Shown one piece after another: positions 1-5,338 of a stretch of DNA of 5,338 nucleotides. The stretch is taken from NCBI GenBank assembly GCA_003564775.1, contig PXEI01000087.1, positions 1-5,338 on the forward strand, written 5' to 3'. Numbering within the stretch: the stretch's first letter is position 1; every line of letters begins with the position of its first letter. The position numbers were made by a program, and so were the translations under genes. This stretch comes from Spirochaetaceae bacterium. Its GTDB lineage: Bacteria; Spirochaetota; Spirochaetia; DSM-27196; SLAA01. Below the pieces are notes generated by a model. The model did no database searches and was not told the origin of the DNA. It worked only from the letters and a program-made list of their open reading frames with translations.

Positions 1-1
1 C

Positions 2-574
2 GCCGCTCCACCGCGGGACAAGATGCCAGCACGAGATAACGAGCTTGGCATTGAGCTTGAGGGCATTGCGTCCTGGTATGGAGGAAAGTTCCAGGGACGC
101 CTGACAGCAAATGGCGAAATATTTGACACGAATCAGCTCACCGCAGCGCACCGTACCCTGCCCTTTGGTACCCTCGTTCGGGTTCACAACCCTGCCGACG
201 GATCCTCGGTGGTGGTACGCATAAATGACCGCGGGCCCTTTGTGGACAACCGCATTATTGATCTCTCGCGAGCGGGAGCCGACGCAATTGGCATGACCGC
301 ACACGGAATTGCTCCGGTACGACTTGAGATCATGCACGTACCGAACGATCACCAGTTTCACACAATTCAGGTAGCCTCGTTTGGGAACAGGGGTAGTGCA
401 AACGAGCTGCGTGACAGATTACGAGCCTCCGGAATAGAAGCCGCGATCGAAAGCCCAAGTGAGCCGCCGGTACACCGAGTGATTGTACAAGGGGTGGGAG
501 TTGACGAGGTCGATGCAGTTCGCGCCGACCTGAGTCGCCTTGGCTTTGACAATGTTCTTGTCAGGCGGCGCTAA
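2..574 (+). CDS. rlpA: RlpA-family septal ring lytic transglycosylase with C-terminal SPOR domain (5' partial)
   Basis: The reading frame is open to the left edge: codons before the ATG at 23 read AAPPRDK, so that ATG is probably internal and the signal peptide or lipobox is upstream. Counting from the ATG, residues about 13-105 form an RlpA double-psi beta-barrel. It opens with EGIASWYG and carries GEIFD (E32, D35), AAHRTLPFGT (H43) and INDRGPF (D69), then RIIDLSRAGA. The acidic residues and histidine keep the order and spacing I recall as functionally important in Pseudomonas aeruginosa RlpA. Residues about 112-182 look like a SPOR domain (HTIQVASFGN near its start, GFDNVLVRRR at its end), a family that binds glycan strands stripped of stem peptides, typically at septa. 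In studied proteobacteria RlpA is an outer-membrane lipoprotein that cleaves such denuded strands. Not every RlpA has proven lytic activity, so enzymatic function here is inferred. Stop TAA is at 572-574. The downstream gene is also a cell-wall gene on the same strand, after a 147-base gap. Confidence 0.93.
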   Translation, partial: AAPPRDKMPARDNELGIELEGIASWYGGKFQGRLTANGEIFDTNQLTAAHRTLPFGTLVRVHNPADGSSVVVRINDRGPFVDNRIIDLSRAGADAIGMTAHGIAPVRLEIMHVPNDHQFHTIQVASFGNRGSANELRDRLRASGIEAAIESPSEPPVHRVIVQGVGVDEVDAVRADLSRLGFDNVLVRRR

Positions 575-594
575 GCGCTCAGCCACTTCTAATC

Positions 595-620
595 GGGCGG
601 TTTCAACGGGGCGGTTTCAA
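595..620. repeat. Tandem pair of 12-base direct repeats upstream of the GT51 gene
   Basis: GGGCGGTTTCAA occurs exactly at 595-606 and again at 609-620, a 14-base period. Taken as 14-base units (593-606 and 607-620), 12 of 14 positions match. The pair lies in the intergenic region, about 25 bases upstream of the proposed -35 box. It could be a pair of regulator half-sites or a chance local duplication. The sequence does not decide between them. Confidence 0.5.
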
Positions 621-644
621 AGGCAAAAGAAATAACTCCTTTTC

Positions 645-673
645 TGGACAGATAACCCACAAAACGCTACACT
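645..673 (+). promoter_or_regulatory. Candidate sigma70-type promoter for the AsmA-like/GT51 gene
   Basis: TGGACA at 645-650 matches the -35 consensus TTGACA at five of six positions. TACACT at 668-673 matches TATAAT at four of six, and the spacer is exactly 17 bases. Transcription would start near 680, giving a leader of about 40 bases before the GTG at 722. This fits a gene transcribed separately from rlpA, although read-through from rlpA is also possible because no convincing terminator separates them. Confidence 0.5.
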
Positions 674-709
674 CATACCCACTTCACACACGCGACTCCC
701 ATTTTCCAC

Positions 710-713
710 GGAG
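710..713 (+). promoter_or_regulatory. Ribosome binding site selecting the GTG start at 722
   Basis: GGAG lies eight bases before the GTG at 722, an ideal Shine-Dalgarno spacing. The competing in-frame ATG at 755 (codon 12) has no comparable purine-rich site in front of it. An in-frame stop at 653-655 limits how far upstream the gene could start. Confidence 0.65.
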
Positions 714-721
714 TTTGCGCG

Positions 722-3700
722 GTGCCCTTTTCCATACGGGCAACGGATACACTCATGCTATACGGACGAAGACATACATATACTCGTGGCGCGGTCTTAG
801 GAGCCATTACTGTTCTCTTTATCGTGGCAGGCGTTTCTGCGCTTTTTCTTACCCGCTTTCAGCTCCTTCCTTATCTGACAGACTCCTTTGTGCGGAGCAG
901 GCTTCAGCGCACAGCAGAGAGTTACGGGCTGGAGTTGCAGATCTCCGAGATTCGTCATTCTAACAATGGCTTGCACCTTGTGGGGGTAAGCGCGCGGCAT
1001 CGCATTGGCGGACATCAGCTTGATATCGACACCATGCTGCTGCGACTCGGCGCCGGTTCGCTCCTGCGGCCACAGTCCATGCTACGCAGCATCTCGATTG
1101 AAACCATGACTCTACACCTGCATGAAGGCTCAAATGGTATAGTCGTACCCCGTCGTGGGACACCCGAAATTACCCGGGCTGGAGTTGGCGCCCCCGGAAT
1201 TGGAGGGCCAGGGGCACAGGCCTCTGGAGGCGCCGACCTCATACCTGCCTCAGTTCACACAGAACTCTGGGACGATGCTGGCCTGACATCACAGGCGGTC
1301 TCCAGCTTGTTCAGAGCGTTAAGCCGCCTGGGCTCGGCTCCGGAGATACAGGCTCGCGCGGTTGAACTGACTTTCAGTTCCGACAGGTCACAGTCGTCCG
1401 TTCCATGGAAGGCGGCTTCAATCCACGAGCTTCATCTGGGCGGAGGAGTTCTGGCCGGCGAGTTTTCTTTCGTCTCGCGCGGTACACACCAGATCCCCGG
1501 TAATACCCCCCGCCTGCCGGACTCTGCAACGGTGCAACTGCAGCTCGGAAAGGGTCCAACCGAGCTGCACGGTGCAGTAAGCTTTAGCCCGGAACTAGCC
1601 CTCCCTCTTGGCGGCTCACTGAGCACCGTACTGAGCAGCACAATGAACCGTACCTCGAACGGCGATCCTCTTGACCTCGTCCTCCAGCGGCTTGAGTTCA
1701 ATGCTGGCTGGATTACCCTTGAGCAGCTTAGCCTGGAGTCGCACGACGCTGTGACACCCCTTTCGCTTGAGGCCCTCCGTTTGGGGCATTCAGAAGAACG
1801 AGAGTACCTGCAGATTGCCAGGGCGTGGGAGTCCGCAAACTCAAGTTTGGAGCTACGTGGAGCATGGAGTCTTGCACGGGCCTCACTCAATCTACTGAAA
1901 GCGGCGGAGTTCATTGAGCCACAACTAAACCTGAGAATTGATATCGACGGCAACTATCGCCTTCCCGGAGCCACACCGTTGCTCACCGGACGCACCACAG
2001 AGCTCGGAACCGATCTCCATTCAGACATCTCCGCCACCGAGCCCACGACCCAGGACAGAGTTTCACCATTTATAGACCTGCTCACAGCGGTCGACCGGCC
2101 GCTTGAGGTGCGTGTACAGAACGCCAGCGTGAGCGTCCATGATGAGCGCCACGGTACGGCCCACAGCGCGGAAGTATCCTTACATGATCTTGATCTGTTT
2201 CTAGAACGGCACAACCACAGCATAAGCTTTGGAACCACCGGAATGCTCAAAAGCGGCTCGATTGATGCTGGACACTGGGACATTGATCTTGTGTTTGATG
2301 GCCGCGAGCTTCATGCATTGAGTATTGACCTTGAGCTTCCCCAGATAGCCGTACCAATCCAACTGCTGGGCGGGGGGTTCATTGAGCTTGTGCGTGACGG
2401 CTCACTCGTACTGCAACTGTCATCTGCCCCTCATGCAGGAGATTCGGATAGCGGCACGTCCTGGGGTGGCATTTTAGGATTACGCAACGCGGCCTTCTCG
2501 CTGCCTTTTCTGGCGGAGGAGACCTTCACCGTGGCCGACATGAGCTACGAGTTTGCGCTAAGCTATGACGCTCAGGCGGAGCTCAGCGATGCAGGCCTCC
2601 TCTTTGCGTGGCCTGACGACCGTGACCTCTCCGCAGCTCTGGGACGTATCACCATGAGGAGCGGCATACTCACTGTCGGAGAAGTACAGATGGAGTTCCG
2701 ACCGTCGCTTCACGGACTGTTTGGTCTTGACGGCCCCCCGGCGCGCGCTGATGTCGACATAGAACTCCCACCAACCTCTCTGCAGCGTATACTCGGCACC
2801 ATTCCGGCGCCCCTTCTTGGAGAGCTCTCAGGGATGCGACTCGGTGGGGATCTGGCGTGGGCGTTCCAACTTGAGGTGCCGCTGGATCGGCCTTCCCGCA
2901 TGGAGTGGCGCAGTCTGCTCAATGCTCCTGAGTTCCAGGTACTGTACCTGCCCCCTGCGGTAGATGTCTTCCGCCTGTCTGGGAGCTTTGATCATACAAT
3001 ACAGGATCCAGGTCTTGAGTACGAAAGAAGTGTGCGCATCCCGCCGATGCGGCCGGTGTCCAACGACTGGATGCGCCGCAACTCGGGAATGACGCCCGAG
3101 GAAGTTGCCGCCGACCCACGCCGGGAGGCCTGGTTCACACGTGTTCCCGAAGCCCCAGCGCGTAACGTTTCCGCTCCACGGCAAGGTGCTGGACACCGGT
3201 ATGTACGGCTGGAAGAGATGTCGCCCTGGATTCCACGGGCAGTACTTTCCGGTGAGGACAGCTGGTTTTTTGCTCACCGCGGTTTCGACTGGCCAGCAAT
3301 TAAGCGTGCATTCGAACTGAACCTACGGCAAGGGCAGGTGGTAGTTGGTGCCAGCACCATAAGCATGCAGCTTATGAAGAACCTGTATCTGAACCATGAC
3401 CGCGTCGCTGCACGCAAACTTCAGGAGGCCTTTCTGGTGTTCCTGGTTGAGGAAGTAATGCAGCTTCCCAAGGAGCGCATGCTTGAGTTGTACCTGAACA
3501 TTGTGGAGTTTGGCCCGGAGGTGTTTGGCATTTATGACGCAGCACAGCACTACTTTGGGAAAACGCCACAGCAGCTGGATTTAACCGAGGCCGTCTGGCT
3601 TGCCAGTATACTGCCGAGTCCCAAGGTGTATCACCGGCAGTTTGAACATGGTGAGGTATTTGCCTGGTGGCTGCAGCGCAAGGAGCAGTACATGGCCAGC

Positions 3701-3784
3701 ATGCTGCGACGCAACCGCATAACTCAGGATCAGTACGATGCCGAGGTCAGCCTGAAGCCCCGCTTTCGAGACTCCGGAACTTAG
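722..3784 (+). CDS. Membrane-anchored AsmA-like protein with C-terminal GT51 peptidoglycan glycosyltransferase domain
   Basis: This 1020-residue protein starts at GTG. Residues 24-43 form one hydrophobic membrane segment preceded by R16, R17 and R22, which predicts a short cytoplasmic tail and a periplasmic body. Residues about 50-770 alternate short beta-type stretches, with patterns such as YGLELQISEIRH then GLHLVGVSARH that are typical of AsmA/TamB/YhdP proteins. A Gly/Pro/Ala-rich linker sits at 154-171. After a Pro/Arg-rich connector (about 770-830) comes a full GT51 domain, which polymerises lipid II into glycan strands. Its motifs are GEDSWFFAHRGFD (catalytic E845), GASTISMQLMKNLYL (876-890), RKLQE (898-902, second Glu E902), KERMLELYLNIVEFG (917-931), YFGK (944-947) and LASILPSP (960-967). 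E845 and E902 are 57 residues apart, as I recall for E233 and E290 of E. coli PBP1b. There is no transpeptidase domain, so it is monofunctional and would need a separate transpeptidase. M882 replaces the first Q of the usual STITQQ motif; PbpC-type enzymes also have M there. The GT51 call is very secure. The AsmA-like call rests on pattern only. It differs from ordinary MtgA, which is only about 240 residues long. Confidence 0.92.
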   Translation: MPFSIRATDTLMLYGRRHTYTRGAVLGAITVLFIVAGVSALFLTRFQLLPYLTDSFVRSRLQRTAESYGLELQISEIRHSNNGLHLVGVSARHRIGGHQLDIDTMLLRLGAGSLLRPQSMLRSISIETMTLHLHEGSNGIVVPRRGTPEITRAGVGAPGIGGPGAQASGGADLIPASVHTELWDDAGLTSQAVSSLFRALSRLGSAPEIQARAVELTFSSDRSQSSVPWKAASIHELHLGGGVLAGEFSFVSRGTHQIPGNTPRLPDSATVQLQLGKGPTELHGAVSFSPELALPLGGSLSTVLSSTMNRTSNGDPLDLVLQRLEFNAGWITLEQLSLESHDAVTPLSLEALRLGHSEEREYLQIARAWESANSSLELRGAWSLARASLNLLKAAEFIEPQLNLRIDIDGNYRLPGATPLLTGRTTELGTDLHSDISATEPTTQDRVSPFIDLLTAVDRPLEVRVQNASVSVHDERHGTAHSAEVSLHDLDLFLERHNHSISFGTTGMLKSGSIDAGHWDIDLVFDGRELHALSIDLELPQIAVPIQLLGGGFIELVRDGSLVLQLSSAPHAGDSDSGTSWGGILGLRNAAFSLPFLAEETFTVADMSYEFALSYDAQAELSDAGLLFAWPDDRDLSAALGRITMRSGILTVGEVQMEFRPSLHGLFGLDGPPARADVDIELPPTSLQRILGTIPAPLLGELSGMRLGGDLAWAFQLEVPLDRPSRMEWRSLLNAPEFQVLYLPPAVDVFRLSGSFDHTIQDPGLEYERSVRIPPMRPVSNDWMRRNSGMTPEEVAADPRREAWFTRVPEAPARNVSAPRQGAGHRYVRLEEMSPWIPRAVLSGEDSWFFAHRGFDWPAIKRAFELNLRQGQVVVGASTISMQLMKNLYLNHDRVAARKLQEAFLVFLVEEVMQLPKERMLELYLNIVEFGPEVFGIYDAAQHYFGKTPQQLDLTEAVWLASILPSPKVYHRQFEHGEVFAWWLQRKEQYMASMLRRNRITQDQYDAEVSLKPRFRDSGT

Positions 3785-4818
3785 TCCTCAAGGTCTGCGG
3801 AACCCAGCACCCGGACGACTACCCGTCCGCATACTCGACCATCCAGAATATGGTCAAAGTACGGCTCAAGCTCGTCGAGGCTTATCTCTGTAACCAGCCC
3901 GGCTTCCTCAAGCCTGCGTGTAGCGCCGGATTGTGCGAGGCGCTGCCAGACTGCGGCGCGTGACTCTGCAGGGTAACTCTGTGAGTCGACACCCTGTATT
4001 GAGACACCTCGCAAGATGAAGGGAAAGACCGATACCGGCACATCGGTGCCACCAACCATTCCGCAGGCTGAAACGACACCACGAGGCAACAAGGATTTAC
4101 ACAACGCGGCAAGCGTGTCGCCGCCAACCGTGTCTATTGCCGCGGCGAACCGCGCTGGCAGAAGCGGTTTTTTGACCCCGTCGGAAAGCTCCTCGCGCGA
4201 AACAACCTCGGCCGCACCAACCTGTATGAGACTGTAGGCCGCGCTCGTTTTTCCGGAGCCAGCGGTCACCCGCCATCCGGCCTCATCGGCAAGCGCTACG
4301 CTGAGCGAACCTACTCCACCGCTCGCCCCGCTGACCGCCAGCGGCCCGTCTTCAGGCCCGGTGCCTCCCGACTCCACCGCCATAAGCGACAGAGCTGCGG
4401 TGAATCCGGCCGTCCCCAGTATCATTGCGTCCCGTGCCGAAAGCCCGGGCGGCCGGTGCTGCACCCAGTCACCCGGGACGGTTATGGACTCCCCAAAACC
4501 GCCAGCGGTGTTCATGCCCAGGTCAAACCCGGTAACCACAACTCCGTCGCCCACAGCAAAGCGCTTGTCGCTGCTGGCAGTCACCTCACCGGCTGCGTCA
4601 ATGCCCGGCGTGTGTGGGTAGACCTTGGTCACACCCGGCGCACCGTGTGCCGAAAGTGCATCTTTGTAGTTCAGTGAGCTGTACTCAACGGCAATGCGCA
4701 CAGCACCATCTGTAAGTTCCCCCGGCTCATCCGCCGGGAGCTGCTCAACCCGCCGTTCCATTCCCTGCTCGGTCTTGTACACGCGCAGAGCGCGAAACTC
4801 GGACGTATGGGGGGTCAT
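3781..4818 (-). CDS. YhdH/AcuI-family NADPH-dependent quinone/acrylyl-CoA oxidoreductase
   Basis: This 345-residue protein belongs to the zinc-free medium-chain dehydrogenase/reductase superfamily and is close to the usual family length (about 325-330). The N-terminal substrate domain has SSLNYKDALSAHG (47-59), HTPGIDAAGEV (69-79), VGDGVVVTGFDLG (89-101) and FGESITVPGDWV (108-119). Then come GTAGFTAALSL (135-145), the Rossmann dinucleotide loop SGASGGVG (163-170), SGK at 188-190 (a position fitting the NADPH 2'-phosphate), AAIDTVGGDTLA (226-237), ACGMVGG (251-257) and FPFILRGVSIQGVDS (265-279). These are family hallmarks. Characterised members include AcuI, which reduces acryloyl-CoA to propionyl-CoA in DMSP and 3-hydroxypropionate metabolism, and E. 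coli YhdH. The exact substrate cannot be read from this sequence. The protein should be cytosolic and soluble. The ATG at 4816-4818 has GGAG seven bases upstream. It follows the molybdenum hydroxylase FAD subunit after 13 bases, so it is probably co-transcribed. Its TAA stop overlaps the convergent GT51 gene's TAG. Confidence 0.93.
   Translation of the reverse strand: MTPHTSEFRALRVYKTEQGMERRVEQLPADEPGELTDGAVRIAVEYSSLNYKDALSAHGAPGVTKVYPHTPGIDAAGEVTASSDKRFAVGDGVVVTGFDLGMNTAGGFGESITVPGDWVQHRPPGLSARDAMILGTAGFTAALSLMAVESGGTGPEDGPLAVSGASGGVGSLSVALADEAGWRVTAGSGKTSAAYSLIQVGAAEVVSREELSDGVKKPLLPARFAAAIDTVGGDTLAALCKSLLPRGVVSACGMVGGTDVPVSVFPFILRGVSIQGVDSQSYPAESRAAVWQRLAQSGATRRLEEAGLVTEISLDELEPYFDHILDGRVCGRVVVRVLGSADLED
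3812..3829. other. GC-rich inverted repeat near the convergent gene ends
   Basis: CGGACG (3812-3817) and CGTCCG (3824-3829) are perfect inverted copies around a six-base loop. The hairpin begins 28 bases after the plus-strand TAG and lies within the last codons of the minus-strand oxidoreductase. No T-run follows it on either strand, so it is not a classical intrinsic terminator. It could still mark or protect the 3' end of the GT51 transcript, or be a by-product of the coding sequence. Confidence 0.3.
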
Positions 4819-4825
4819 GATGAAG

Positions 4826-4829
4826 CTCC
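4826..4829 (-). promoter_or_regulatory. Ribosome binding site of the YhdH/AcuI-type gene
   Basis: Read on the minus strand this is GGAG, seven bases before the ATG at 4818. It lies inside the 13-base gap after the upstream gene's TGA. This supports the chosen start and independent translation initiation within a shared transcript. Confidence 0.7.
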
Positions 4830-4831
4830 GT

Positions 4832-5338
4832 TCATGATCCGCCTCTAATTTCTTCCCGCAAAAAGCGCTCTATGAGCCCATGTGCGGTCTGTTTTCTATA
4901 CACCGCGGTTGAGCGTTGGTCGTCAATGGGTTTTATCAGCGCGTCGTAGGCAGTCATGATGTCCGCCATGCCCGCCTCAAGTTCGTCAAGACGCAGGCCG
5001 GTAATGCGTTGCTCAACTTCACGTGAACGCACCACCGTGGGCGCCACCGCACCAACAGCAATAGCCACCCCAGCCACGCGGCCCGACTCAAGCGCGGCAA
5101 CACCGCAGAACGACAACTTGGAGAGTGCGTTCGCGCGGCGTGTTCCAACCTTGTGATACGCGGTTATCGGCAGAGAGCGTGCGGGCAAAAACACCGCGGT
5201 CACCAGCTCGTTGTCCTTCAGAACTGTCTTTCCCGGGCCCTGTATGAACTCATGCACCGGAACCCGCCGCGGCTCCTTGGGCCCCTGTATCTCAAGCTCG
5301 GCATCTAAGACGTAGAGCGCGCACACCGCATCGGCCGC
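4832..5338 (-). CDS. FAD-binding (medium) subunit of a xanthine/CO-dehydrogenase-type molybdenum hydroxylase, C-terminal part
   Basis: The frame is open to the right edge: codons before the GTG at 5326 read AADA, so that GTG is an internal valine and the true start is off-window. The visible 168 residues are the C-terminal part of the family. The segment AADAVCALYVLDAELEI is the end of the FAD-binding fold, and NELVTAVFLP follows. Then comes the CO_deh_flav_C-like domain with YHKVGTRRANALSKLSF, AIAVGAVAPTVVRSREVE and the closing YRKQTAHGLIERFLREE. In this family the FAD subunit passes electrons between FeS clusters of the small subunit and the final acceptor, while a separate large subunit carries the molybdopterin cofactor. 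Family members include xanthine dehydrogenase XdhB/XdhC, CO dehydrogenase CoxM and nicotinate or aldehyde hydroxylases, and the visible part does not tell which. The N-terminal FAD pyrophosphate-binding motifs, and any fused 2Fe-2S domain, would be beyond the window. It ends with TGA, 13 bases before the oxidoreductase start. Confidence 0.88.
   Translation of the reverse strand, partial: AADAVCALYVLDAELEIQGPKEPRRVPVHEFIQGPGKTVLKDNELVTAVFLPARSLPITAYHKVGTRRANALSKLSFCGVAALESGRVAGVAIAVGAVAPTVVRSREVEQRITGLRLDELEAGMADIMTAYDALIKPIDDQRSTAVYRKQTAHGLIERFLREEIRGGS

Noticed and set aside
23..25. ATG at 23 as the true start of rlpA
   Set aside because: The frame continues upstream to the window edge, and starting here would leave a secreted protein without a signal peptide.
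568..578. Palindrome GCGCT-A-AGCGC over the rlpA stop codon, considered as a terminator
   Set aside because: The single-base centre is too short for an RNA hairpin loop and no T-run follows.
625..643. AAAAG ... CTTTT inverted repeat, considered as an rlpA terminator
   Set aside because: The stem is only five mostly A-T pairs with a nine-base loop, too weak to support a terminator call.
755..757. ATG at 755 as the start of the GT51 fusion
   Set aside because: It has no good Shine-Dalgarno site, whereas the GTG at 722 has GGAG at eight bases. It remains possible because the membrane anchor is kept either way.
1432..1953. 173-codon open frame on the minus strand
   Set aside because: It lies wholly inside the GT51 fusion gene, its translation is Ser/Arg-rich with no family motif, and it looks like a shadow of the real frame.
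2828..3277. 149-codon open frame on the minus strand
   Set aside because: It is antisense to the end of the AsmA-like region and the start of the GT51 domain, has no recognisable motif, and no ribosome binding site was evident.
5324..5326. GTG at 5326 as the start of the molybdenum hydroxylase FAD subunit
   Set aside because: The upstream in-frame codons continue the family sequence to the edge, and starting here would omit the FAD-binding domain.

Overview
The window comes from a diderm (Gram-negative type) bacterium: two cell-envelope genes encode an RlpA/SPOR protein and a membrane-anchored, AsmA-like peptidoglycan glycosyltransferase. The DNA is moderately GC-rich by eye. I cannot fix the phylum from the sequence. 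A spirochaete or a delta-proteobacterial-type lineage would fit, but this is a low-confidence inference.

Layout: (1) Positions 2-574, plus strand, hold the 3' part of an rlpA-type gene (double-psi beta-barrel lytic transglycosylase plus C-terminal SPOR domain). Its start and signal peptide lie off the left edge. (2) Positions 575-721 form a 147-base intergenic region with a tandem pair of 12-base repeats, a good sigma70-type promoter candidate and a ribosome binding site that selects a GTG start. (3) Positions 722-3784, plus strand, encode a 1020-residue protein: one N-terminal membrane anchor, a long AsmA/TamB-like beta-rich periplasmic region, and a complete GT51 peptidoglycan glycosyltransferase domain at the C-terminus. 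(4) Positions 3781-4818, minus strand, encode a YhdH/AcuI-type NADPH-dependent quinone/acrylyl-CoA oxidoreductase. Its stop overlaps the previous gene's stop by four bases. (5) Positions 4832-5338, minus strand, hold the C-terminal part of the FAD subunit of a xanthine/CO-dehydrogenase-type molybdenum hydroxylase. It runs off the right edge and sits 13 bases upstream of the oxidoreductase in an apparent operon.

The window therefore has two functional halves. The plus-strand half concerns the cell wall: one protein cleaves glycan strands and is targeted to peptidoglycan, and the next polymerises glycan strands. The minus-strand half is redox metabolism. They converge with no spacer. The most unusual item is the AsmA-like/GT51 fusion. 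Everything else belongs to well-known families. I saw no tRNA, rRNA, CRISPR array, insertion sequence or other mobile element.
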